In this document: positions 35,761-44,091 of the stretch, piece after piece
Layout: every line of letters begins with the position of its first letter
Position numbering within the stretch: position 1 is the first letter of the stretch
Assembly: GCA_047974625.1 (NCBI GenBank)
Contig: JBKECK010000016.1
Coordinates: forward strand, 67,676 to 131,675
Direction of reading: 5' to 3'
DNA length: 64,000 bases
Origin: CADEDH01 sp047974625
Lineage (GTDB): Bacteria; Actinomycetota; Acidimicrobiia; Acidimicrobiales; SZUA-35
Program-made: the position numbers and the translations under genes
Notes under the pieces: generated by a model
Database searches by the model: none
What the model was told of the DNA's origin: nothing
What the model saw: the letters and a program-made list of their open reading frames with translations, nothing else

Positions 35761-36543
35761 TTAGCCCCAGCAGGAGCGACTGGCGTTCCAGGGTGAGGTA
35801 CCGGACTGCTGCCAGGTGATCAGAGCTGCCTCGTCCTGCTGGGCGGGTGTGGCCTGACTGGCCGAGCTGACCCCGTACCGGTCCTTGTGGCCGTAACTGG
35901 CCCAGCTTCCGGTGAGGAACTGGTAGGCACCCCGGGCCGACGAGCTCGGGTTGGCGGCCGTGTAGTTGTCATGCGATTCGCAGTAGCGGATCTTGAGCAG
36001 TACCGGGGGCACGTGGACCCCGTGGCCGGCGTCCACCCAGCCCTCGGGGTGGGCGGGAGCCTCGGTGGGCGGCGGGGCTTCCGTGGCCGGCGGCTCCGTG
36101 ACTGGGGCTTCCGTGGCCGGGGGCTCGGTGGCCACCGGGGCCGATGTGGCCGGGGCCGTGGTGGGGGCTTCGGTGGCCGGTGGGGCCTCGGTGGTGGGTG
36201 GGGCCACCGTGGTGGCCTCCTCGGTGGTGGGGGGCACCGTGGTGCTTGGGGTGGACGGGCTCCGCCAGCGGCCCTCGTCGTAGCTGCGGGCCTCCGCGCT
36301 CAGCTCCGTGGTGGGCGGGGCGGTGTCGGCCGGTGCCTCGGTGGTCGTGGTCCGGAACTGCGGCACCTGGGCCGCCGCCGTCAACGAGAGGGCGATGTCG
36401 CCGCGCTTACCCTCGGAGCCGCCAACTTCGGCGAAGGTGGACGCCACCACCAGGCAACCGACCACGACGGCCATCATGACCGCCACCAGCGCGGCCCTCG
36501 TGGGGCGCGCCGCGTTCAAGGTATTCCGCATGGGAACTCGCAC
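35761..36543 (-). CDS. Rpf-like transglycosylase (resuscitation-promoting-factor domain)
   Basis: The protein has 260 residues. An N-terminal hydrophobic segment (about 19-39) acts as signal or anchor. A Thr/Pro/Ala/Glu-rich low-complexity linker spans about 68-165. The C-terminal Rpf/transglycosylase domain has KIRYCESHDNYTAANPSSS with catalytic E189, RGAYQFLTGSWASYGH and the final SRSCWG; C188 and C258 may form the conserved disulfide. It cleaves peptidoglycan and may aid growth or exit from dormancy. The GTG at 36543 is preferred because GAGGGAG lies 9 nt upstream. A direct-repeat operator sits about 100 bp upstream. Confidence 0.88.
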   Translation of the reverse strand: MRVPMRNTLNAARPTRAALVAVMMAVVVGCLVVASTFAEVGGSEGKRGDIALSLTAAAQVPQFRTTTTEAPADTAPPTTELSAEARSYDEGRWRSPSTPSTTVPPTTEEATTVAPPTTEAPPATEAPTTAPATSAPVATEPPATEAPVTEPPATEAPPPTEAPAHPEGWVDAGHGVHVPPVLLKIRYCESHDNYTAANPSSSARGAYQFLTGSWASYGHKDRYGVSSASQATPAQQDEAALITWQQSGTSPWNASRSCWG

Positions 36544-36643
36544 TGAGGTTCACTCCCTCGCTCGGCCGGCTCCGCCACCGGTCGGACATGTGCTCAGCGT
36601 CGGAATTTCGGGTGACGCTCGAGTAAGCCTGGGACTGTAGCCA

Positions 36644-36660
36644 GGTTACGGATCGGTTAC
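36644..36660 (-). promoter_or_regulatory. MtrA-type direct-repeat operator before the Rpf-like gene
   Basis: On the minus strand GTAACC-GATCC-GTAACC gives two identical hexamers with an 11-bp period, the arrangement known for MtrA boxes that control actinobacterial cell-wall hydrolase genes. A -10-like TACAGT follows within 10 bp on the same strand. It lies in the 323-bp gap 36544-36866 with no other feature recognised. MtrA itself is not encoded in the window. Confidence 0.55.
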
Positions 36661-36866
36661 ACACCTTCTTGTGGCTGATATCACCTGCATGGCCGGGCAC
36701 CGTGAGCGGCGTCGGACGGGGGACGGAAGGATTCGGTCGGCCCGAAGCCCACTGATTAGGCTGTTCGAAGTTCTAAGCACCAGGGGGGTGCGAACGGCGC
36801 GCCGCCCCCTGCCCACGATGGCCGGGCCGCCGAAGGCACCGGTCGGACCACAGGAGGCGACCAACC

Positions 36867-38699
36867 GTGTCTCTGATCGACATGCTCACCGGTAACCCGT
36901 CCGAGACCCTCGGTTTCGATCCCGACGATCTCAAGGCCCGCTACCTGACCGAGCGGGACAAGCGCGTCCGGCCCGACGGCAACGAGCAGTACACCGAGAT
37001 CGTCGACGAGTTCGCCCGCTACGACGAAGACCCCTACACCGAACGCGTCGAGCGGGACCCCGTGGATGTCGAGGTCGAGGTGGTGGTGGTCGGCGGCGGC
37101 TTCGGCGGTCTCCTCATGGGCGGCCGGCTCCGGGAGGCGGGCTTCGACGACATCCGTGTGGTCGAGAAGGCCGGGGACTTCGGCGGCACCTGGTACTGGA
37201 ACCGGTATCCGGGGGCGATGTGCGACGTCGAGTCGTACTGCTACCTGCCGATGCTGGAGGAGTTGGGCTACATCCCGAAGCACAAGTACTCGTTCGCTCC
37301 GGAGATCTTCGACCACTCCAAGGCCATCGCCCGCCACTTCAACCTGTACGACAACGCCCTACTGCAGACCGGGGTGACCCGCATGAAGTGGGACGACGAC
37401 GCCGGTCGGTGGACCATCTCCACCGACCGGGGCGACACCCTCCGGGCCCGATACGTGGCCATGGCCAACGGGCCGCTGTCTCGCCCCAAGCTCCCCGGCA
37501 TCCCCGGGATCAGCTCGTACCGGGGCCACACCTTCCACACCAGCCGGTGGGACTACGACTACACCGGCGGCACGAACGAGGGCGACCTCACCGGTCTGGC
37601 CGACAAGAAGGTGGCCATCATCGGCACCGGCGCCACCGCCGTCCAGTGCATCCCCCACCTCGGGGCGTCCGCCGGGCACCTGTACGTGTTCCAACGGACC
37701 CCGTCATCGGTGGACGTCCGCAACAACCGGGAAACCGACCCCGACGACTTCGCCGACCTCCAGCCCGGCTGGCAGCAGCGCCGGATGGACAACTTCAACG
37801 TCCTGGTGAGCGGCGGGGACCAGGACGAGGACCTGGTCTCCGACGGCTGGACCGACATCTTCCGGAACCTGACCGGGATCGCGGCCAAGACGGCGGCCCG
37901 GGAACTGGGACGTCGCCTGACCAGTGCGGAGAAGGGCAAGCTGATGGAGCTGGCCGACTACCGCAAGATGAACGACGTGCGGCACCGGGTGGACGAGATC
38001 GTGGAGGATCCCGACGCCGCGGCCGCTCTCAAGCCCTGGTACCGCCAGTTCTGTAAGCGCCCGTGCTTCCACGACGAGTACCTGCCCACGTTCAACCGGC
38101 CCAACGTCACCCTGGTGGACACCGGGGGTCAGGGGGTGGAGCGCATCACCGAGCGGGGTCTGGTGGCCAACGGGGTCGAGTACGAGGTGGATTGCATCAT
38201 CTTCGCCACTGGTTTCGAGGTGGGCACCAGCTACACGCGGCGGGCGGGCTACGACATCGTGGGCCGCAACGGCGAGACCCTGAGCGACCGGTGGGCCAAC
38301 GGGATGCGCACCATGCACGGCCTGGTTGCCCACGGGTTCCCCAACTGCTTCTTCCTCGGGTTCACCCAGACCGCGGTGACCGTCAACGTCCCCCATGCCC
38401 TCAACGAGCAGGCCAAGCACGTCCGGTACATCCTCGAGGAGGCCCGCGACCAGGACGCCACCACGGTGGAGGTGACAGCCGAGGCCGAGCAGGCCTGGAT
38501 CGACGAGATGAGGGACAAGGCCCGCCTCGGCCAGCGGTTCTACGCCGAATGCACCCCCGGCTACTACAACAACGAGGGCAAGCTTGGGAACCCCAACGGC
38601 TTTTTCGCCGGCACCTACGGCGCCGGCCCGATCCGGTTCTTCCGCCTCCTCGACGAGTGGCGGTCCAACGGCCGCCTCGAGGGTTTGGTATTGGACTGA
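36867..38699 (+). CDS. Baeyer-Villiger-type flavin monooxygenase
   Basis: The protein has 610 residues. The FAD Rossmann motif is at about 72-81 (VVVVGGGFGG), followed by DFGGTWYWNRYPGAMCD. The Baeyer-Villiger fingerprint Y-x-G-x3-H-x3-W-D is exact at 218-229 (YRGHTFHTSRWD). The NADPH motif is AIIGTGATAVQ. The long C-terminal part has IIFATGFEVGTSYTRRAGYD. Such enzymes insert oxygen next to ketones (cyclic ketones, phenylacetone, steroids); substrate unknown. AGGAGG lies 9 nt before the GTG start. It is convergent with the WS/DGAT gene. Confidence 0.9.
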   Translation: MSLIDMLTGNPSETLGFDPDDLKARYLTERDKRVRPDGNEQYTEIVDEFARYDEDPYTERVERDPVDVEVEVVVVGGGFGGLLMGGRLREAGFDDIRVVEKAGDFGGTWYWNRYPGAMCDVESYCYLPMLEELGYIPKHKYSFAPEIFDHSKAIARHFNLYDNALLQTGVTRMKWDDDAGRWTISTDRGDTLRARYVAMANGPLSRPKLPGIPGISSYRGHTFHTSRWDYDYTGGTNEGDLTGLADKKVAIIGTGATAVQCIPHLGASAGHLYVFQRTPSSVDVRNNRETDPDDFADLQPGWQQRRMDNFNVLVSGGDQDEDLVSDGWTDIFRNLTGIAAKTAARELGRRLTSAEKGKLMELADYRKMNDVRHRVDEIVEDPDAAAALKPWYRQFCKRPCFHDEYLPTFNRPNVTLVDTGGQGVERITERGLVANGVEYEVDCIIFATGFEVGTSYTRRAGYDIVGRNGETLSDRWANGMRTMHGLVAHGFPNCFFLGFTQTAVTVNVPHALNEQAKHVRYILEEARDQDATTVEVTAEAEQAWIDEMRDKARLGQRFYAECTPGYYNNEGKLGNPNGFFAGTYGAGPIRFFRLLDEWRSNGRLEGLVLD

Positions 38700-38754
38700 G
38701 GGCCCGGGCCGACCTCCGGGAATGAGGCCTCGGCCGAAGAACCGAGGGTCCCCG

Positions 38755-38779
38755 GGGCCGGCGCCGGGCGCGCCGGCCC
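38755..38779. terminator. GC-rich terminator between convergent monooxygenase and WS/DGAT genes
   Basis: GGGCCGGCGC (38755-38764) and GCGCCGGCCC (38770-38779) form a perfect 10-bp stem with a 5-nt loop. It abuts the stop of the minus-strand gene. Confidence 0.5.
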
Positions 38780-40504
38780 TCAGTCGGCGGCTTCGCGGTC
38801 CGGGGTCTCGCTCCGGGCCGCGGCCTTCCGGGTCGACGCCTTCTTGGCCTCGGTCTTACGAGCCGTAGTCTTGCGGGCCGTCGCCTTCTTGGTGCCGGCC
38901 TTCCGGGCCGACGACTTGGCCGTCCGCTTCGGTGCCGGGGTTTCCGGGCCGTCGCCGGCCGCGGGGGCGGTGGCCGAGCTGTCGACGGCGACGGTCGGTT
39001 CGGTGGCGGTGGACGCTCCGGTGGCCGTCGCCTCCGCGACCGGTTCCGTCGTCCCCTGAGCCCCCTCGACCATCTCGACCAACGAATCCAGTTCGTCGAT
39101 CATCATGTCGAGCAGGTCCCAGATGTCGGGCACCAGGGTGCGGTCGCCGACGATGCCGAAGTCGAGCTTGTCCTCGTAGGACTGGACGGTGATGTTGAGC
39201 CCCTGCCCCTCGGCGATAGTCGACACCGGGTAGTAGTGGACCAGCTTGGCCGGGCCGAGGAAGAGAGCGTGACGGGGGCCGGGGACGTTGGAGATGACCA
39301 GGTTGACGGGGGTGGCCATCCGGTCCCCCATCCGCAGCCGGGTCATCAGGCCGGCGGCCTGGGTGAACACCGCCGGTGGCGAGAACTGGGTGAAGTCCTG
39401 CAGGGCGTCGGCCGGGATGAGCTGAAAGTTCTGCTTGGCCTCGGCCATCGCGTCGTGGGCGAACTTGAGCCGCTCGGCGGGATCCTCCAGATGGGTGGGC
39501 AGCGACGCCACCAGCGACGACACCCGGTTGGTCCAGGTGTCTTCCTCCTCGCCGGTACGGATCGACACCGGTACCCCGGCCTGCAACGGCCGGTCCGTCA
39601 GCATGTTGTGACGGCGCAGGTAGCGGCGCAGCGCACCGCCGCACACCGCCATCACCACATCGTTGACGGTGACGCCGGCCGCGTTCTTCACCGTCTTCAC
39701 GTCCGACAGGCGGGTGCTGCGGAAGGCGAACCGGCGGGACGCCGTGATGCTCTTGTTGAACGGGGTCGGTGGGGCGGTGGCCGCGGGGGCCTGGTTGGCC
39801 GCCGCGGCCGGTGCGGCCCAGTCGAACATGTGCGTCATCGACCGGGCCATCTCAGTGGTGCCCCGGTCGCGGGCGATGGCGGCGGCCTCCCGCATGGCCC
39901 GCATCTGGGCCTTCATGAACCGCTCGGGCCGGCTGGCGAAGTTCATCATGGTCCGCCCAACCATCTCCTCGGGCGAAGGGACCCGCTCGGTGTCCGGCGG
40001 CGAACCCAGGTCGGGGACCGGCTGGTTCTCGTCGGGCGAGAGCATCATGGTCAGCATCTCGGCCCCGGCCGCACCGTCGATGGTGGCGTGGTGGATCTTG
40101 ATCAGGGTGGCCCACCGGCCGCTCTCGAGACCTTCAATGACGTAGGCCTCCCACAGGGGCCGGGCCCGGTCGCATGGGCGGGAGATGATCCGGGCCACCT
40201 GCTCGGCCAGTTCGATATCGCCCCCGGGCGGCGGGATGCCGATGTGGCGCACATGGAAGTCGAGGTCGAAGGCCGGATCCTCCACCCACCACGGGTGGTC
40301 CATCTGGAACGGCACCTCGACCAGGCGGCGGCGGAACGGCTCCAGGAGCGGCAGGCGGGCCTGGATGTGCTCCCGGAAGGTCTCGTAGGGCTTGAAGTTC
40401 TCGTCGTCCGGTCGGTCGTAGATGGCCAGGCTACTGACGTGACCAAACGTGGTCGGCGTCTCCATGTACAGGAAACCTGCGTCCATTCCAGTCAGCTGCT
40501 TCAC
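38780..40504 (-). CDS. Wax ester synthase/diacylglycerol acyltransferase with basic C-terminal tail
   Basis: The protein has 574 residues; typical WS/DGATs are 450-480. The active-site motif HHATIDG is at 138-144, and MDAGFLYMETP and VVMAVCGGALRRYLR match the family. SNVPGPRHALFLG is the conserved PLW/ND-type region. It makes triacylglycerols or wax esters from acyl-CoA at the membrane/lipid-droplet surface. After an acidic Thr/Ala linker the last 50 residues (525-574) are histone-like, rich in Lys, Arg, Ala and Thr (for example KAGTKKATARKTTARK). The GTG start at 40504 has AAAGGA 11 nt upstream. It follows the patatin gene by 115 bp on the same strand. Confidence 0.9.
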   Translation of the reverse strand: MKQLTGMDAGFLYMETPTTFGHVSSLAIYDRPDDENFKPYETFREHIQARLPLLEPFRRRLVEVPFQMDHPWWVEDPAFDLDFHVRHIGIPPPGGDIELAEQVARIISRPCDRARPLWEAYVIEGLESGRWATLIKIHHATIDGAAGAEMLTMMLSPDENQPVPDLGSPPDTERVPSPEEMVGRTMMNFASRPERFMKAQMRAMREAAAIARDRGTTEMARSMTHMFDWAAPAAAANQAPAATAPPTPFNKSITASRRFAFRSTRLSDVKTVKNAAGVTVNDVVMAVCGGALRRYLRRHNMLTDRPLQAGVPVSIRTGEEEDTWTNRVSSLVASLPTHLEDPAERLKFAHDAMAEAKQNFQLIPADALQDFTQFSPPAVFTQAAGLMTRLRMGDRMATPVNLVISNVPGPRHALFLGPAKLVHYYPVSTIAEGQGLNITVQSYEDKLDFGIVGDRTLVPDIWDLLDMMIDELDSLVEMVEGAQGTTEPVAEATATGASTATEPTVAVDSSATAPAAGDGPETPAPKRTAKSSARKAGTKKATARKTTARKTEAKKASTRKAAARSETPDREAAD

Positions 40505-40619
40505 AAGTCAGATCATCCTTTCGGTGGGAAGCAGACCCGGCGACCTGGTGCCCACCGACACCCAAGGCGCTGATGGACGAATTCGCCCGATGTTGCGACG
40601 GTGGCCCGGCTCACGACCG

Positions 40620-42368
40620 TCACGACCCGCCCGGCACCCCAAGAAGCCGGAAGTAGGCGCTCGCCGTGGCGTGGGCCTGGATCGCAACCGACGCGCGCCG
40701 GTCGGCGTTGAGCATGTTGGGCCCCATCGCGTCGAGATCTTCGCGCTTGGGTCGCACGATGACCAGTTCCTTGACGTTGGGAATCCGCTGCCGTTCGACC
40801 TCGGTCTGCCACCGGCTGACCGCCCGTACCAGGCTCCACTGGTCCAGGGCCGACGGCACCGGGCTAACGGTGCCCATCGGTGAACTGACGACGACCAGGT
40901 CGAACGGGCGGTCACCGATCAGATCTAGGTTGTTGGCGGAGTGCACGCCGCCGTCGATGTACTCCTTGCCATCGATCACCGCCGGCTCGAACACGGCCGG
41001 AACCGCGCTCGACGCCGCCGCGGCCTCCGACGGGGTGGCGATGCCGCCCGCCCCGAACACGACCCGTTGCGATGTCGCCAACTCCACCGCACACATCTCG
41101 AGGCGGGGATGGGTCGGCCATTTGTTGCCGAACAGGCCCTCGACCATGCCGGCCACGGCGCCGGTCGAGGCAGTGCCCCGCGGCAACAGGGCGGCGGCCA
41201 CGCTGCCCGGCGCGGCGTTCGCCGGCCGTTGCATGGCCCGGAACACCGCGGCCGGTGCGGCCGGCAGGCCGACCGCACCCCGGGCCCGGGTCGACTTCGG
41301 GCGGTGCTTGCGGGCCTCACCGATGATCCGCTGGCCCTGAGGGCTGAGGGGCTGACGCAGCTCGCGTCGGAACACGTCGTTCGGATGGACCCCGGCGGTG
41401 ATCAACGACCCGGCGAGAGCGCCGGCCGAGGTGCCGATGATGAGGTCCACCTCGCGGGCGTCGAGCTCCCAGGTGTCGTACAAGGCCTTCAGGACGCCGG
41501 CGTGGAACGCACCGCCGACGATGCCGCCCGACCCGAGTACCAGGGCCACCCGGCGCTCCTTCCCGTTGCCACCGGCACCGCCAGGAGCCGGGGACTGGCG
41601 TCGCGGCGCAGCCCCGTTCCGGCGCACCCTCGGCGACGCGATCTCCCGGCTGGCGGCCCTCCTGGTCGGGTTCGTCCCGGCGGGAGACCGCCCGGCCGGT
41701 GAGGCCGTCGTCCTCGACGATGCCGCCTTCTTCGACGACGCGGCCTTCTTCGGCGATGCCGCCTTCTCGGACGATGCCGCCTTCTTCGACGACGCCGCCT
41801 TCTCGGACGACGGTGCCTTCCTGGACGACGCCGCCTTCTCGGACGACGCCGCCTTCTCGGACGACGCGGCCTTCCTGGACGACGCCGGCTTCTTCGACGA
41901 CGCGGCCTTCGTGGGCGATGCCGGCTTCTTCGACGACGCGGCCTTCTTGGGTGGCGCCGGCTTCTTCGACGACGCCGGCTTCTCCACCGCGGCCGCCTTC
42001 CCAGACGAGGCCGCCTTCTTCGCCGACGCGGCCTTCTCAGACGAAGCCGCCTCCTCGGGCGCGGCCGACGTTCCGGGAAGGTTCTCGGACGTCCCCGCTG
42101 TTCCCGGGGCCGCCACCGTTGCGGTCTCCTGTCCCGAGGTGGTCACCGGCGTGTGGGCGACGGCCGGGCCGGCCTCGTTCGCTGGGCCCGGCGCGCGCCT
42201 GGCCGGCTCCGTCGACACGGTGTCCGGCACGACCACATCCGGCACGACCACATCCGGCACGACAGAGTCCTGCGTGGCCGTCGACCGACCCAGGGGGTTC
42301 GGCATCGGCGACGCAGCGCCATTGACGCCCGGGGTGTCCGGACGGGTTCCGTCTTCGTCGACTGACAC
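40620..42368 (-). CDS. Patatin-like phospholipase/lipase with long Lys/Ala/Ser-repeat N-terminus
   Basis: The protein has 582 residues. The patatin domain (about 272-582) has the oxyanion loop LGSGGIVGGAFHAG, nucleophile S314 in IGTSAGALAG and the catalytic Asp in IDGGVHSANN. It hydrolyses acyl ester bonds of lipids. The first 270 residues are disordered: three VVPD repeats (37-50), then about 110 residues of KKAASS/EKAASS repeats (108-219), then an Arg-rich link. No export signal is seen, so the basic repeat should be cytoplasmic. The GTG start lies 3 bp after the stop of the phasin-like gene, with GAGG 8 nt upstream. Confidence 0.88.
   Translation of the reverse strand: MSVDEDGTRPDTPGVNGAASPMPNPLGRSTATQDSVVPDVVVPDVVVPDTVSTEPARRAPGPANEAGPAVAHTPVTTSGQETATVAAPGTAGTSENLPGTSAAPEEAASSEKAASAKKAASSGKAAAVEKPASSKKPAPPKKAASSKKPASPTKAASSKKPASSRKAASSEKAASSEKAASSRKAPSSEKAASSKKAASSEKAASPKKAASSKKAASSRTTASPAGRSPAGTNPTRRAASREIASPRVRRNGAAPRRQSPAPGGAGGNGKERRVALVLGSGGIVGGAFHAGVLKALYDTWELDAREVDLIIGTSAGALAGSLITAGVHPNDVFRRELRQPLSPQGQRIIGEARKHRPKSTRARGAVGLPAAPAAVFRAMQRPANAAPGSVAAALLPRGTASTGAVAGMVEGLFGNKWPTHPRLEMCAVELATSQRVVFGAGGIATPSEAAAASSAVPAVFEPAVIDGKEYIDGGVHSANNLDLIGDRPFDLVVVSSPMGTVSPVPSALDQWSLVRAVSRWQTEVERQRIPNVKELVIVRPKREDLDAMGPNMLNADRRASVAIQAHATASAYFRLLGVPGGS
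41712..42047. repeat. Coding tandem repeats for KKAASS-type sequence
   Basis: The minus strand encodes roughly 18 imperfect copies of a six-residue unit (K-K/E-x-A-A/P-S-S). The DNA shows recurring GACGACGCCGCCTTC-like 15-18 bp blocks with synonymous variation, indicating old expansion or selection on protein sequence. A separate threefold 15-bp repeat for VVPDV lies at about 42219-42258. Confidence 0.85.
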
Positions 42369-42371
42369 GGG

Positions 42372-42947
42372 TTACACCTCGTTGCCGGGCACGGCCCAGC
42401 CGTTGTTGGACCGGATGTCGGGCACCACCCCGGTGGCCTCGGTTCGCCGTCGGGCCGAGGCCGCGGCCTGGCTCCGCGACACCCGCCGCACCCCGTTGGT
42501 GGTTCCGGTGGCAGCTCGCGTTTTCGTCGGCTCCCGCCGCACGACCGCGTCCGCCCGCGCCGCTGGTTCGCCCTGGGCGGCAGAGCCGTTGAGGGCCGGA
42601 CGGGCGATGGTATCCGACACCGAAGCGGTGTCGGACCGATGCGTCGTGGCCGCCGCCCGGGCCTGATTGTCTACCGCCCGGCGCAGGGCCTGCAGATGAC
42701 GCTCCAGCGACTCCACCTGCTCGCTGAGTTGCCGGACATCGCTTGCCGACGGCAGATTGAACAGGTGGAGCCAGCGCTGAACGGACCGTTCGAGTTCATC
42801 ACGCACCGCGGCCGTCATCTTGGCGGAGATCTCCATCAGCTCGCCGAAGCCCTCGTGCTCCACGAACTGGTCCCAACCCAACCCCATCATCTGCGACCAG
42901 GAGTCGACCGATTGGTCCGACCTGGTCGTCTTCGTCTCTTCATCCAT
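42372..42947 (-). CDS. Phasin/PhaE-like granule-associated protein
   Basis: The protein has 191 residues, from the ATG at 42947 with GGAGG 8 nt upstream. The helical first half (about 15-100) includes WSQMMGLGWDQFVEHEGFGE. The next stretch, RWLHLFNLPSASDVRQLSEQ then VESLERHLQALRRAVD, is the Leu-rich coiled coil typical of PhaE and phasin-like proteins. The tail (about 100-191) is disordered and basic (RREPTKTRAATG, RSQAAASARRRTEA). It may coat storage granules or lipid droplets. No PHA synthase PhaC is in the window, so binding to polyhydroxyalkanoate versus triacylglycerol is open. First gene of the phasin-patatin-WS/DGAT series. Confidence 0.7.
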   Translation of the reverse strand: MDEETKTTRSDQSVDSWSQMMGLGWDQFVEHEGFGELMEISAKMTAAVRDELERSVQRWLHLFNLPSASDVRQLSEQVESLERHLQALRRAVDNQARAAATTHRSDTASVSDTIARPALNGSAAQGEPAARADAVVRREPTKTRAATGTTNGVRRVSRSQAAASARRRTEATGVVPDIRSNNGWAVPGNEV

Positions 42948-43148
42948 CGCGACCACCTCCGCCCGGCCCCGGGCTGGTTCATCGATCATCTCGGTCCTCG
43001 TCACATCCGCCCCCATCGTCGGCCCCAGCCCCGGTGGCGCAAGAATGATGAAACGGCCCCGGCCTCCAAGCCCGTCCCTCCGATCGCTACGACCTGACGG
43101 CCGCTCGTCACGCGTGGGTACTTGGCACCGGATCGCCAGGGAAAACTG

Positions 43149-43236
43149 CTTGACGTGATGCAAGTATCTTGATAACGGACAGCATCGTCAAGTACGTTCT
43201 CTAATGGAGATAGGTCCCCAATGTTGCTTGACGATG
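43149..43236. promoter_or_regulatory. Divergent promoter region with three CTTGACG-type motifs
   Basis: The 520-bp gap 42948-43467 holds no gene. Three copies of one motif occur: CTTGACGTGATG (43149-43160), inverted CATCGTCAAG (43183-43192) and CTTGACGATG (43227-43236). On the minus strand TTGACG (43186-43191), 17 bp and GATACT (43163-43168) form a plausible promoter for the phasin-like operon. The motif may also be a binding site, for example for the MarR regulator encoded next door. Confidence 0.5.
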
Positions 43237-43467
43237 ACTCACCTCCACCGCCCAACCCGGACCACCCGTTCCGATCCGGTGACGGAAGCCCCGTGGAGCA
43301 CGCTGATCGGCCGCATTGCGCGCCCACCATGATCATTGCGCGCCCCGACGGTGGAGCGCCACAGGTCCGACGATCTTTTGGTGTTCTGAAGGGCTCCAAC
43401 GGTCGCGAAGGGCTAAAAATGAGCCGGGCGACAATGGCGGCAGGGCAACCCTCAGGGGTGACCGATC

Positions 43468-44052
43468 ATGGATGCTGACGATCACACCAACCAGAGGCCC
43501 ACGGACGGGCCCAAGGAGGCCGCCCGCACTTTCGGCGGTGGCCGCGACACCGACGGGGTGGACCAGCGGCTGGGCGCCCTGTGGCGGGCGGCCCGGCTCG
43601 GCCCCAACGTCGACCGGTTGCGTCGACACGTGCTGCAGGCCGGACACGGCAGCATCGAGCCCGGCCAGTTCCGGACCCTGGACACGGTGGTCGGCTACGG
43701 GCCCTGCCCCGTCCGGGAGCTTGCCCTCGTGATGGGGGTCGAACCCTCCACGGTGACCCGGGCCACCCGCAAGTTGGTGGACGCCGGCCTGATCGACAAG
43801 CGGCGCGCCCCCCGGGACCATCGTGAGGTACTCGTGGAGGCGACCGAGGCGGGACTGAAGGCACACCGATACTATGTCGGCCGCGCCGAGGCGATCTATC
43901 GCTCCATCTTCGCCGAGTTCGATCTCGACGAGCGGACCCAACTGGCCGAGCTGCTCGAACGCATGCTGAAGTCAACTGACGCGGTGCTCGCCTCCGTGGA
44001 GCAGGATCGCCGCGACTCCCCCCATCATCGGCCGGAGGCCGGAACACCCTAG
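43468..44052 (+). CDS. MarR-family transcriptional regulator
   Basis: The protein has 194 residues. The winged helix (about 55-150) has the MarR order: GQFRTLDTVVGYGPCPVREL, ALVMGVEPSTVTRATRKLVD, then AGLIDKRRAPRDHREVLVEA as the wing with the conserved D-x-R. Helical dimerisation segments flank it. Ligand and targets are unknown; its divergent position faces the storage operon and the next gene, an alpha/beta hydrolase, starts 39 bp downstream. Confidence 0.87.
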   Translation: MDADDHTNQRPTDGPKEAARTFGGGRDTDGVDQRLGALWRAARLGPNVDRLRRHVLQAGHGSIEPGQFRTLDTVVGYGPCPVRELALVMGVEPSTVTRATRKLVDAGLIDKRRAPRDHREVLVEATEAGLKAHRYYVGRAEAIYRSIFAEFDLDERTQLAELLERMLKSTDAVLASVEQDRRDSPHHRPEAGTP

Positions 44053-44091
44053 GGTGCACCGGCCCCGGACTCCCCAGCAAGGAAACCCTGC

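Noticed and set aside
36544..36700. c-di-AMP (ydaO-type) riboswitch before the Rpf-like gene, as in some actinobacteria
   Set aside because: A stretch resembling the 3' part (ACCCGAAATTCCGACGCTGA) is present, but the conserved GGGGTGAAT and GGGGGACC blocks upstream are missing.
41398..42666. Plus-strand frame encoding FFDDAAFSDDAAF-type repeats
   Set aside because: It is the antisense reading of the KKAASS repeat in the patatin gene; the minus-strand product has a complete patatin domain.
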